From Jeotgalibacillus proteolyticus (GTDB taxonomy: Bacteria; Bacillota; Bacilli; Bacillales; Jeotgalibacillaceae): a stretch of DNA of 64,000 nt. The first letter of the stretch is position 1, and every line of letters starts with the position of its first letter. The stretch is from the NCBI RefSeq assembly GCF_002926065.1, contig NZ_PREZ01000003.1, forward strand, positions 312,501 to 376,500, read 5' to 3'. The position numbers and the translations under genes were made by a program. Of the stretch, positions 24,246 through 33,259 are shown piece after piece. Below the pieces are notes generated by a model. It searched no databases, was not told the origin of the DNA, and was given only the letters and a program-made list of their open reading frames with translations.

Positions 24246-25448
24246 TTGAAGAAGAAGCTTTTCACGACAGTTGGAGTTTTAGGTTTATGCACCGCCCTCG
24301 TAATGCCTACATATGCAGCTGAGGGAACGAGTCAAAATCAGCCTGCATCCCATCATCATGATTATTCCATCTCAGGTTTTATTGACTACAATGAGCTGCA
24401 AAAAAGTCTTCATCAAATCGAAGCTAACAGCAAAGGAACTGTTCAAGTGGAGGTAGCCGGTCAGTCAAATCAAGGCTTGGACATCTACACTGCCCGGGTC
24501 GGAACCGGAGATAAGGTTCTTTTAATCCAAAGTGAAATTCATGGAAACGAAAAGACAGGAACTGTAGCAATTTTGAACCTGTTAAAAAGCCTTTCAAATA
24601 ATTCCAAGCAGTCAAAAGAAATACGTGATGAGTTAACCATTGTATTTATGCCAATGATGAACCCTGATGCTTCTGAAGCCGACAAGCGCCGCAACAGTAT
24701 GACATGGAGCGAAGCAGTTGAAGACTTCCCGCAATTAGCCGGGGCTGCCCCATCCTGGAACTACCTGGACCGCGGGATTAGCCAAAGCTATAACTACGGT
24801 GAGAATCCGGGATTTGATGTGAATCGTGACTTCCATCCAGACTTGGATTATGTTCCTCAGGCTCAGGACTTCCCTGGTGCATCGAATATGCCTGGCTGGT
24901 TCATCACACCTGAAGCTCAGACCTCCCGTGATGTATACAAATCTCTTCAGGAAGAGTTTGGCAATGTTGATGTTTTCGTTGACCTTCACCACCAGGGGCT
25001 CTATTACATAGACGGCACTGCTGATGAGGTTACCCTTTCCCTATCTGCTCAATTTGTTCCAGATCCATCTACCTCAGCAGGAGCAAAGTACGCTCAGTAT
25101 GCTGATAACTATGATTACGACTTCTCCAGACAGCTGAATGTAGCCGTATACAACGAGCTTCAGTCATACGGAAATTCCAGATTCGGCAATGTTTCACTTT
25201 ATTCTCAAGGTCTTGATTTGCCTGGAACTGCCCTTGGAAGCTATGCCCTAAACGGTAGCGGCACGGTTCTGTTTGAAGTTCGCGGACAAACACAGATCAT
25301 GGGTCAAAAGGAAAAAGGCCAGCTTGTTAAATCCGTAGAGCGCGGGCTTTCTGCCATCGTTGAATCCGTAGCGGACGGTTCTGTTTATACCTTGAATCCT
25401 GCAGAGTATGAAACGATTCCACTTACCTCATCCAGACCGACAAACTAA
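24246..25448 (+). CDS. Secreted M14 family zinc carboxypeptidase (400 aa)
   Basis: TTG start with AAGGAAG upstream. Signal peptide at ~res 1-25 (LCTALVMPTYAAEG, cleavage after YAA likely). M14 features: zinc ligands in SEIHGNEKTG (His99, Glu102), substrate-binding FDVNRDFHPD, third zinc ligand in VDLHHQG, and the catalytic glutamate in LFEVRGQTQ. It should remove C-terminal residues from peptides outside the cell. A paralogue follows after 30 nt, so the two form an operon ended by a strong terminator. The D/N-rich surface fits a salty habitat. Confidence 0.93.
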   Translation: MKKKLFTTVGVLGLCTALVMPTYAAEGTSQNQPASHHHDYSISGFIDYNELQKSLHQIEANSKGTVQVEVAGQSNQGLDIYTARVGTGDKVLLIQSEIHGNEKTGTVAILNLLKSLSNNSKQSKEIRDELTIVFMPMMNPDASEADKRRNSMTWSEAVEDFPQLAGAAPSWNYLDRGISQSYNYGENPGFDVNRDFHPDLDYVPQAQDFPGASNMPGWFITPEAQTSRDVYKSLQEEFGNVDVFVDLHHQGLYYIDGTADEVTLSLSAQFVPDPSTSAGAKYAQYADNYDYDFSRQLNVAVYNELQSYGNSRFGNVSLYSQGLDLPGTALGSYALNGSGTVLFEVRGQTQIMGQKEKGQLVKSVERGLSAIVESVADGSVYTLNPAEYETIPLTSSRPTN

Positions 25449-25478
25449 TTTTATCTATACTTAAAGGAGGAAACAGTT

Positions 25479-26519
25479 ATGAAAAAAACCTTACTCACCC
25501 TATCAATTGCAGGTGCAATGGTGCTTAGCGCCTCCCCACTTGCGACAACTCCGGCATCCGCGGTTGGAAACGGCCCAGGCTATGGCGGAAATGAAACAAT
25601 CAACACCTCCATCCTTCATACGTATGACGAAATGGTCAGCTATTTAAAAACACAGGAAGCAAAGCAGAAGGACCTGGAGCTTGAAGTCATTGGTCAAAGT
25701 GTAAAAGGCCGTGATTTGTATTTAGCAAAATACATGAAAAATCCCGATAACCCTACGATTCTATTTTTAACTCAGCAGCATGGAAACGAGCAGCTGACGA
25801 CTGAAGGTGCCCTTGAATTCATTAAGCATCTTGGAACAGGAAAAATGAAAGGTGTAGCGGATAACGTTAATATCTTGATTGTTCCAATGCTGAATGCTGA
25901 CGGCGCTATGGGCGATGTTGACTTTTCACTCGATGATTACATTGCAGACGGCGGCCGTAACCTGACACGCTTTAATGCAGTAGAAGTGGATTTAAACCGC
26001 GACCATGTCGATAAAATTCAGCCAGAAACGCAGGCACTTCATTTTAATGTGATGCAAAAATACGATATTGATTACATGATCGACCTGCATCATCAGGGAG
26101 CAAACAGCGAGCGTGACGGCAAGCTGGTATCAGGGTCTATCCTTTACCCGAATACGCCAAATGCAGACCCTGAAGTAGTAGAAAAATCAAAGCAGCTTGG
26201 TGCAGTTGTATTTGATGCTGTTGATTCTAAAGGCTGGGGACATCTGGGCAAATATGTCGGCGGCTCAGCTGAAACCATCAGCCGTAACGGAATTGCGGTT
26301 GAATACGGGATCTCTACTCTATTATTTGAAATGCGCGGCATGTCCGATCACTACCGTGAAGACTATGTTTTAGGCCAAAAGAGTAACGGCTACCTAATCA
26401 AACAAACTATCACCACACTAGATTCAACAGTTCGCGCAATTGCAGATGGTTCCATTGAAACGATGGATACTTCATTCTGGGATACACTGGCTGAGCAAAC
26501 AACCCGTCAGACTGAATAG
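25479..26519 (+). CDS. Secreted M14 family zinc carboxypeptidase (346 aa)
   Basis: Signal peptide (MKKTLLTLSIAGAMVLSASP, cleavage near TPASA). Motifs: TQQHGNEQLT (His101 and Glu104 as zinc ligands), VDLNRDHVDK, IDLHHQGANS and the catalytic Glu in LFEMRGMSDH. It is shorter than its upstream neighbour, lacking an insertion around residues 150-190. A clear AAAGGAGG site. The tandem pair suggests gene duplication with separate specificities for peptide C-termini. Confidence 0.93.
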   Translation: MKKTLLTLSIAGAMVLSASPLATTPASAVGNGPGYGGNETINTSILHTYDEMVSYLKTQEAKQKDLELEVIGQSVKGRDLYLAKYMKNPDNPTILFLTQQHGNEQLTTEGALEFIKHLGTGKMKGVADNVNILIVPMLNADGAMGDVDFSLDDYIADGGRNLTRFNAVEVDLNRDHVDKIQPETQALHFNVMQKYDIDYMIDLHHQGANSERDGKLVSGSILYPNTPNADPEVVEKSKQLGAVVFDAVDSKGWGHLGKYVGGSAETISRNGIAVEYGISTLLFEMRGMSDHYREDYVLGQKSNGYLIKQTITTLDSTVRAIADGSIETMDTSFWDTLAEQTTRQTE

Positions 26520-26529
26520 AATAGCAACC

Positions 26530-26566
26530 CACGCCTGCAGAAGCTTTCTCTGCAGGCGTTTTTTTT
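26530..26566 (+). terminator. Terminator of the M14 operon
   Basis: Perfect 11-bp stem ACGCCTGCAGA/TCTGCAGGCGT, 7-nt loop, T8. Confidence 0.93.
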
Positions 26567-26701
26567 ACCCTCCTAATAATCCCCTTGTAAAACAATTGTA
26601 GCAAAGTTTACCAATTGTTTATTCTTCTATTAAACTTCGTCAATGTTCATCTCTTAGCCTTAGAGATGAAAGAACTATATTATTTAGGAGGCGTTTTAAA
26701 A

Positions 26702-28033
26702 TTGAAACTGTTTAAAGGATTTGCCGCAACTGCTTTATGTACAGCCATGATCGTATCCGGTGTTGCTTATTCCCAGCAGGCAGATGCAGGACCTCCAGGA
26801 CATTCCAAAGCAAAGGTCGAGAATGTGATCTTTATGATTCCTGACGGATACTCCACAAGCTTTGCGACAAACTACCGTATTTTTAAAGGTGAAGACACCG
26901 TTCTTGATTCCATGCTTGTCGGGATGATGAAAACAAACTCTGCAGATAACTGGGTAACGGATTCCGCAGCTGCGGGAACCGCTATGGCCACAGGTGTTAA
27001 AACAAACAATGGCATGATCAGCGTTACGCCTGATGGTGAAACTGTGGAAACAATCCTCGAAGCAGCAAGTGATGCCGGCAAATCAACAGGACTCGTCGCC
27101 ACTTCAACGATTACTCATGCAACCCCTGCAGTTTTCGCTTCACACGTGCAGTCACGCGGAAGCGAAACAGATATTGCCCTTCAACTCGTAAACGAAATTG
27201 ACGTACTTCTTGGAGGCGGAAAAGCTAACTTTTTACCATCTTCACTTGGAGGAAATCAAGCGGAGCGCAATTTGCTTGAGGAATCCCTTGCAGATGGCTA
27301 TGCGGTAGCGGAAAATAGAAACGAGCTTTTAGCGCTTAGCAAGAAAGATAAAAAAGTGTTAGGTTTATTTGCAGACGATGGAATGGCACCTGAGCTTGAC
27401 CGTGACCAAACCAACGAACCAAGTCTTGCTGAAATGACCGATACAGCCCTTCAATCACTTTCTTCAAACAAAAAAGGATTTTTCTTAATGGTGGAAGGCA
27501 GCCAGATCGACTGGGCAGGCCATGCAAATGATGCTGCCTGGGCCATGAAGGATTCAGAAGCATTTGAAGAAGCAGTGGAAGAAGCATTGGCATTTGCTAA
27601 AAAAGATAAAAAAACATTAGTAATAGTCGCCGGCGACCATGACACAGGCGGCATGTCCGTTGGCGGATACGGTGAGTATCTTGCAAAGGCAGACATCCTG
27701 CATGACGTAACCGCAACCGGAGACTTCATGGCTGCCGAGCTTAACAGCGATCGCAGCAATGTAAAAGCAGTAATCAAAGAATTCACAAACCTCGACCTCA
27801 CAGACGAGGAAGCAGAACGCATCAAAAAGGCTCCAGAAAACAGCACTGCCCTAACCATTAACCAAATTGTAAGCGAACGCGCATACGTCGGCTGGTCAAC
27901 CACCGCCCACACCGGCGTCGACGTCCCAATCTATGCCTACGGTCCAAACTCAAGCACCTTCAGCGGTTTACTCGACAACACCGACATGCCAAAGCGTATC
28001 GCTGAAGCAATGAAAATCGAATTCGGAAATTAA
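26702..28033 (+). CDS. Secreted alkaline phosphatase (PhoA/PhoB superfamily)
   Basis: 443 residues from a TTG at 26702 (GGAGG 11 nt upstream), which places the signal peptide (GFAATALCTAMIVSGVAYSQ) at the N-terminus; upstream ATG codons in frame lack a site. Motifs: metal-binding IPDGYS, nucleophile serine in VTDSAAAGTAMATGVK, metal ligands in EGSQIDWAGHAND and VAGDHDTGGMS, and the closing TAHTGVDVPIYAYGP. It should release inorganic phosphate from extracellular organic phosphate. No clear Pho box was identified. It is convergent with 28514-28107 across a family A repeat. Confidence 0.93.
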   Translation: MKLFKGFAATALCTAMIVSGVAYSQQADAGPPGHSKAKVENVIFMIPDGYSTSFATNYRIFKGEDTVLDSMLVGMMKTNSADNWVTDSAAAGTAMATGVKTNNGMISVTPDGETVETILEAASDAGKSTGLVATSTITHATPAVFASHVQSRGSETDIALQLVNEIDVLLGGGKANFLPSSLGGNQAERNLLEESLADGYAVAENRNELLALSKKDKKVLGLFADDGMAPELDRDQTNEPSLAEMTDTALQSLSSNKKGFFLMVEGSQIDWAGHANDAAWAMKDSEAFEEAVEEALAFAKKDKKTLVIVAGDHDTGGMSVGGYGEYLAKADILHDVTATGDFMAAELNSDRSNVKAVIKEFTNLDLTDEEAERIKKAPENSTALTINQIVSERAYVGWSTTAHTGVDVPIYAYGPNSSTFSGLLDNTDMPKRIAEAMKIEFGN

Positions 28034-28040
28034 AAAGCGT

Positions 28041-28104
28041 AGTGCCTGTCACCTCCCGATTCCTGTCGATTACATTCGACAGGATCCGGGGAGTGACAGG
28101 CACT
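28041..28104. repeat. Family A palindromic repeat, copy 7
   Basis: AGTGCCTGTCACCTCCC and GGGGAGTGACAGGCACT arms with CCTGTCGA/TCGACAGG inner pairing. It occupies the whole gap between two convergent stops (28033 and 28107), so it could act as a bidirectional terminator there although T-runs are absent. Confidence 0.85.
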
Positions 28105-28106
28105 TG

Positions 28107-28514
28107 TCATTTCTGTACAGTTAGCTTAAATCGCTCAGGGGTGAGTCCGTTGCGGATGATGAGCTCACTGAATAGCGATTGTAATTCGGTTTCTTGCTTT
28201 TCATTTACGATGTGATCGTATAAGTAAATTGTGAGTTCCATATGGTCTGTTGAGTAGGCAGTTCCCCTTATTCGATATGGGGCAAACCCTCTGTCGTTAA
28301 GCTCCTTTGTAAACTGATCGTATAGTTCTCCCTCTTCTTGAAGTGCCCCATTAAACTCCCTCACCTGCTGGATCTCCTGTTCCTTTTCTACTGCAGACAA
28401 TTGTGAAAATGCTGCTACTGCGGGCTCTTCATTCAGCAGAGCTTGATTAAAAACAAAAAAAAGCCCCGCAGCCAGAGCGCATATCCATACCCCAGCCAGC
28501 CAATAACTCCTCAT
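28107..28514 (-). CDS. Membrane-anchored protein of unknown function
   Basis: 135 residues from the ATG at 28514 (GGAG 11 nt upstream; GTG 28526 is possible). One N-terminal transmembrane segment (YWLAGVWICALAAGLFFVF) followed by a ~105-residue outside domain, mainly helical, with a central MELTIYLYDHIVNEKQE strand-helix unit. The family was not recognised. Its stop codon is 3 nt from the family A repeat. Confidence 0.65.
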   Translation of the reverse strand: MRSYWLAGVWICALAAGLFFVFNQALLNEEPAVAAFSQLSAVEKEQEIQQVREFNGALQEEGELYDQFTKELNDRGFAPYRIRGTAYSTDHMELTIYLYDHIVNEKQETELQSLFSELIIRNGLTPERFKLTVQK

Positions 28515-28618
28515 TTCCAAAACCACTCCATCATTGTTTTTTTACATTGTATGTGGGAATAATCGAGGCTATGATAAATGAAATTTATCTTTAGACTTAC
28601 GCTTTCGGATGAAGAGTC

Positions 28619-28670
28619 TTCGACAAGTGCCTGTCACCATTCGAATGTCACCACCCGAATATCACCACCC
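28619..28670. repeat. Partial family A repeat, copy 8
   Basis: CGACAAGTGCCTGTCACCAT followed by tandem CACCACCCGAATAT-type motifs. The left arm and the inner motif are present, the right arm is missing. Confidence 0.55.
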
Positions 28671-28687
28671 CAACTTATAGTAAAAAC

Positions 28688-28730
28688 TAAAAAAACCCGC
28701 CACTCTATCCCAGAGCAGCGGGTTTTTAGT
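28688..28730 (-). terminator. Terminator of ppc
   Basis: AAAAACCCGC/GCGGGTTTTT stem with a 17-nt loop, T-run on the minus strand, 21 nt beyond the ppc stop. Confidence 0.85.
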
Positions 28731-28750
28731 TTATTCCTTAAGTTAAGTTA

Positions 28751-31498
28751 TCAGCCTGTATTCACAAGGCCTGCAGCGACGCCATTAATTGTCAGCAGGA
28801 CTTCAGTGAGAAGCTCTTCTGAATGGTCGTCTGATTCACGCATTTTTTGGATGAGCTCGACCTGCAGGAAGTTTAGCGGGTCGACGTATGGATTACGGCG
28901 GGACACGCTATCCTTTATGTTCGGTGTATGATCAAGGAGCTCCTGGTTCTCTGTTATTTGCAGAAGAACCGCTTTTGTGAGCTCGTATTCTTCTGAAATA
29001 TCGCCAAATATCCGCTCGGCAATCTCCTGATCTTCAACAAGATACAGATATTCCTTCGCTGTTTGTAAATCAGCTTTCAGGAGGGCCATCTGCAAATTAT
29101 TGATCGTTGAATGGAAAAACGGCCAGTTTGCATACATATCCCGAAGCGTTTTAACACTCTCTTCCCCTTGAGAAGCGAAGGATTGCAGGCCTGTTCCTGC
29201 TGCGTACCAAGCAGGAAGCATCTGGCGGGACTGGGTCCAGGCAAATACCCACGGAATCGCCCGCAGGTCTTCAAAGCGCTGACTGCCCTTTCGACTCATT
29301 GGACGGGAGCCGATGTTAAGTTCACCAAGCTCGCCTAAAGGGGTTGCCTGCTTAAAATAGGTAAGGAAGTCCTTGTCTCCAAATACAAGCGACTGGTACT
29401 TCTTCAGCGCTGCATCTGAGCTCTGGGTAATGGCGTTTTTCCAAGGCTCCGGAAGCTTATGCTCGAACTGTAGTGAAGCTTTAGCAGATGCTTCTAACAG
29501 GGCAGATGCTGCCTGCTCCAAATTACGGTAAGCAATATCGCCAAGCAGGTAGCGGGAGGAGAGAACCTCGCCCTGTTCTGTTATTTTCACTCCATGCCCA
29601 AGTGTTTCACCCGGCTGGGACTGAATGCTCCGGTTTAGCGGACCGCCTCCTCTTCCCAGTGACCCTCCACGGCCATGGAAAAATTTAAGTCCAACATGAT
29701 ACTCTCTTGCCATTTCATGAATCTCCTGCTGCGCATTAAATAATTTCCAGTTCGCAGTCAGCGTTCCGCCGTCCTTGCTTCCGTCAGAATAGCCGAGCAT
29801 GATTTCCTGGTTATCGCCATGCTTTGTCAAATGGCTGCGGTACACATCCATCTCAAAAAGAGTCTTCATGATATGAGGACCGGCAATTAAATCATCCACA
29901 GTTTCAAGCAATGGAGCGACATTCAGATGACTTTCCACTTTTCCGTCTGCATGTAATCTGTAGATCCCCGCTTCCTTCGCAAGAACAAGAACCTCAAGTA
30001 GATCACTGGATGACTGGGTCATGCTGACAAGATACACTTCAATCGAGCGGCGGCCGAATTCATTATGGGCATTTTTAATCATTTGGAAGACTTCCAAAAC
30101 CTCCTGTGTTTCCTTGGAGTAATCCTCCTGGAGCAGCGTAACCGGTCTTGGATCCTTTAAAACCTTCTCAAGAACCTTCAGCTTTTCCTCCTCAGACAAA
30201 GAGGCGTAGTTTTCTGCAATGCCAACAACCTTAAGAATTTCAGTAATCGCAGTTTCATGCTCCCCGCTGTGGTTTCTGATATCCAGCGTTGCAAGATGGA
30301 AGCCGAATAATTGAACCTGACGTATTACTTTACGGATTGTCTTCAGCTTGCGGTTCGCCGGCTGATGCTTTTCAGCGTCGTCTCTTATCAGCTCTAAATC
30401 GACCAGAAGCTCCTCAGCATTTTCATAGCCAAGAGACGATTTTCCAACCTCACGCAGTCTTTTAAGCATAACGGCAAATTTTCTGCGGTAAACCTCGCCC
30501 TCTACCGGCCAGGCCTCCCCTTCTGCTAAATAGTGAAGCTCCTCCTTCTCTACTGCTTCGAAGAGATCACCGCTGATTGCTACCCGCTCAATCGACTGGC
30601 TAAAACGCTTCATTAAGTCCACAAGCGCCTCGTCATATTTTTCAAGAGCAAGCTTGCGGTGCAGCTGTAGAGTTTCCCACGTAATATCAGGGGTTACGAA
30701 CGGATTTCCATCCCGGTCTCCGCCAATCCAGGATCCGAAATGAAGGAAATTTGGAACTTCCCATTTGATATCAGGATAATAATCAGAAAGCTTTTCCTCA
30801 AGCTCCTGATGAATAGCAGGAAGTACGCTAAATAGCGTTTTGTCGAAATAATACAATCCATTTTTTACTTCATCCATCACAGTCGGCTTGCGGTGGCGAA
30901 GCTCATCTGTCTGCCATAGCGCCGTTATTTCATTAAATAGGCTGTCATCAAGCTTTCGTCTTTCCTTCTTTGTCAAAATCCGGTTATCAAGCTGACGCAA
31001 AAGCAGGGATATTCGTTTTTGAATTTCAAGAACCGTCCGTTTTGTTGCCTCCGTCGGGTGAGCGGTAATGATTAATTCAATTGAAAGATCATGAACGATC
31101 TGCTGAATAACCTCAGGCGAAAAATTGTTCTCTTTTATGTAGGCAACAGCACTTTCGATGGAGGCCGGCTGAATAACCCCGTCGTCCTCCTGCTGATACT
31201 CTCTGAAACGTCGGATTCTATGATTTTGTTCTGCAATATTAATAATATGAAAATAAATCGAGAAAGCCCGAATCACCTGCTCACGAAGAGGCGGCTTGAT
31301 TTGGCTTATTTCTTCTTTTAGCTGTTTATATATCTCTTCATTATATTCTTTCCGTAAGTTCTTAGTCGTTTCTCTAATCTCCTCGACCTTATTTAAAAGA
31401 GAAATTCCCCCGTGATGAATAAGCACTTCCCCTAAAATAGAACCAAGCTTCTTTACATCACTGCGTAAGGGTGCGTTACGATCTGCTGTTTCAATCAT
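28751..31498 (-). CDS. ppc: Phosphoenolpyruvate carboxylase
   Basis: 915 residues from the ATG at 31498, which has GGGAGGAAAAGG directly upstream; the 27 additional in-frame codons upstream lack any site. The protein makes oxaloacetate from PEP and bicarbonate to refill the citric acid cycle. Diagnostic motifs: catalytic histidine in ITAHPTEATKRT, GSWIGGDRDGNPFV, GYSDGSKDGGTLTANW, the loop HGRGGSLGRGGGP, RAIPWVFAWTQSR and the invariant C-terminal NTG. Length is close to typical bacterial PEPC (880-930). It is monocistronic; divergent from the histidine kinase gene. Confidence 0.96.
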   Translation of the reverse strand: MIETADRNAPLRSDVKKLGSILGEVLIHHGGISLLNKVEEIRETTKNLRKEYNEEIYKQLKEEISQIKPPLREQVIRAFSIYFHIINIAEQNHRIRRFREYQQEDDGVIQPASIESAVAYIKENNFSPEVIQQIVHDLSIELIITAHPTEATKRTVLEIQKRISLLLRQLDNRILTKKERRKLDDSLFNEITALWQTDELRHRKPTVMDEVKNGLYYFDKTLFSVLPAIHQELEEKLSDYYPDIKWEVPNFLHFGSWIGGDRDGNPFVTPDITWETLQLHRKLALEKYDEALVDLMKRFSQSIERVAISGDLFEAVEKEELHYLAEGEAWPVEGEVYRRKFAVMLKRLREVGKSSLGYENAEELLVDLELIRDDAEKHQPANRKLKTIRKVIRQVQLFGFHLATLDIRNHSGEHETAITEILKVVGIAENYASLSEEEKLKVLEKVLKDPRPVTLLQEDYSKETQEVLEVFQMIKNAHNEFGRRSIEVYLVSMTQSSSDLLEVLVLAKEAGIYRLHADGKVESHLNVAPLLETVDDLIAGPHIMKTLFEMDVYRSHLTKHGDNQEIMLGYSDGSKDGGTLTANWKLFNAQQEIHEMAREYHVGLKFFHGRGGSLGRGGGPLNRSIQSQPGETLGHGVKITEQGEVLSSRYLLGDIAYRNLEQAASALLEASAKASLQFEHKLPEPWKNAITQSSDAALKKYQSLVFGDKDFLTYFKQATPLGELGELNIGSRPMSRKGSQRFEDLRAIPWVFAWTQSRQMLPAWYAAGTGLQSFASQGEESVKTLRDMYANWPFFHSTINNLQMALLKADLQTAKEYLYLVEDQEIAERIFGDISEEYELTKAVLLQITENQELLDHTPNIKDSVSRRNPYVDPLNFLQVELIQKMRESDDHSEELLTEVLLTINGVAAGLVNTG

Positions 31499-31755
31499 AT
31501 CCTTTTCCTCCCAAGTTCCAAAAATTCTGATAATGTCGAACCTTAAGCACTCATTATAGCCGAAATCATTAACAAACAAAAGAAATTAGCGAAAGAGGCT
31601 CTTTTCCAGGGAATGATTTATGTTTTTAAATACAGGGATTTACTGGTGGAATGAGTTTATTTAAGAGAATTAGTGAGGCCAATGAAATGCTCTGTTATGA
31701 TAAGAAATATATAATGTTTGTTAGCTGCGGGAAAACAAGTTATAAAATACAATAT

Positions 31756-31785
31756 TTGACATATAAAGCATTAATAATAAATTAT
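31756..31785 (+). promoter_or_regulatory. Candidate promoter of the KinB-like kinase gene
   Basis: TTGACA, 18 bp, AATTAT, in an AT-rich region ~65 nt before the TTG start. Confidence 0.45.
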
Positions 31786-31850
31786 GCTATAAATGGTTAT
31801 TTTGCTTCACCTCCCCTTGCAACCAGAGCCGTCTAGAAAGGAAGGATCGT

Positions 31851-33101
31851 TTGACTGAGCATTTGCTAATTAATTTTTTGTTTCTCCTGTTTCCTGTACT
31901 GATTTATCTGATTTTCTTCGAGGATCGATTTACCCTTTACCGCAGCTCAACTATCTTTCTGGCACTTGCAGCTTTTCCTATGCTGCTTAGCATGTCGTTC
32001 CCTATCAAAATAGACCATGGATTTATTTTTGACCTTCGCTATGTTCCGTTTATCATTATTTCTCTTTTTATGGGGTATCGTGTAGCTATACCTCTATATC
32101 TAATCTTAAATGTATACCGATTTATTATCGGGGGTGAAGGATTGCTCCCCTCCCTGCTATTTTCCACAGCGGTCCTGCTTGCTGTGCCTCTCTGGTATAA
32201 AAAATTCAACCAGCTGAACCCCCGGCAAAAGGTTTTATGGAGCGGCTTGACCTCTTTTATGGTCGTCGCGTTTTATCTAGTAACACTGACAGCATTTTTT
32301 CCGGTATTAAATAGAGAATACTGGACGATCGTTTTTAATGTTCTTCCTATCCATGTAATAGCTGTTATGACCATCGTTGCGCTGATTCAAAAAATAATCC
32401 TGAACGTGAAAAACCGGGAAAGGTATCTTCAATCAGAAAGACTCAACGTTATTAATGAGCTCTCAGCAAGCGTGTCGCATGAAATAAGAAATCCTTTGAC
32501 GGTTACAAGCGGCTTTATGCAGCTTCTTAATGAATCCAAATCCATACCTCCCGCTGAAAAAAGCTATATTGTCTACTCTATAGAAGAATTAAAACGGGCG
32601 GAAAAGATTATTAGTGACTTTCTATCATTTGCCAGACCTCAGGCAGAAAATATGGTTACATCCAATCTTAAAAATGAGCTCGAATATGTAAATAATTTAA
32701 TGATTCCTTACGCTAACCAGCACTTAGTTGATATCAGATTTCTATTCTCCAATGAATTGGAGACCCAATTTGACCAGCACCAGCTTCATCAATGCTTAAT
32801 CAACCTATATAAAAACGGTGTTGAAGCGATGAAGGAAAAAGGCGGAACACTAACAGTTGAAGTATCCTCAAAGCAAAATGAAATCAGCATTGTCATAAGC
32901 GATACCGGGGTTGGCATAACGGATGAAGATATCTCCCTGATAGGAAAGCCCTATTACTCTACTAAAAAACAGGGAACAGGACTTGGCATGGTAATGGTCT
33001 ACAGTGTTATAGATAAACTTAAAGGAAAAATTGAAATCGAAAGTAAAAAGGATGTCGGTACTACCTTTATCCTAACTCTTCCAGTTAAAAGAAGGCGCTA
33101 G
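31851..33101 (+). CDS. KinB-like membrane histidine kinase
   Basis: 416 residues. Six N-terminal transmembrane helices of 5TMR-LYT type (~res 5-185, with PLYLILNVYRFIIGGEG). They are followed by HisKA (phospho-acceptor in SVSHEIRNPLTVTSGFMQLL, ~res 200-260) and an HATPase_c domain (N box LINLYKNGVEAM, G boxes ISDTGVGITDED and KKQGTGLGMVMVY). Architecture and size match KinB, a sporulation phosphorelay kinase of Bacillus. No response regulator is adjacent, as is normal for orphan phosphorelay kinases. TTG start with AAAGGAAGG. Confidence 0.9.
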   Translation: MTEHLLINFLFLLFPVLIYLIFFEDRFTLYRSSTIFLALAAFPMLLSMSFPIKIDHGFIFDLRYVPFIIISLFMGYRVAIPLYLILNVYRFIIGGEGLLPSLLFSTAVLLAVPLWYKKFNQLNPRQKVLWSGLTSFMVVAFYLVTLTAFFPVLNREYWTIVFNVLPIHVIAVMTIVALIQKIILNVKNRERYLQSERLNVINELSASVSHEIRNPLTVTSGFMQLLNESKSIPPAEKSYIVYSIEELKRAEKIISDFLSFARPQAENMVTSNLKNELEYVNNLMIPYANQHLVDIRFLFSNELETQFDQHQLHQCLINLYKNGVEAMKEKGGTLTVEVSSKQNEISIVISDTGVGITDEDISLIGKPYYSTKKQGTGLGMVMVYSVIDKLKGKIEIESKKDVGTTFILTLPVKRRR

Positions 33102-33259
33102 AGATTATGAACGTGACATGCAGAATGTTAAACTCTTTACTCTTATTTCAATAGATGGAATTTTTTACAGAAAATGATCAAAAAGTCTCTTATGCATTAA
33201 TAACAGATAATGTATTATTCTGTATAGTCAGACTATTACACTATTTAGGAGGGATTTTT

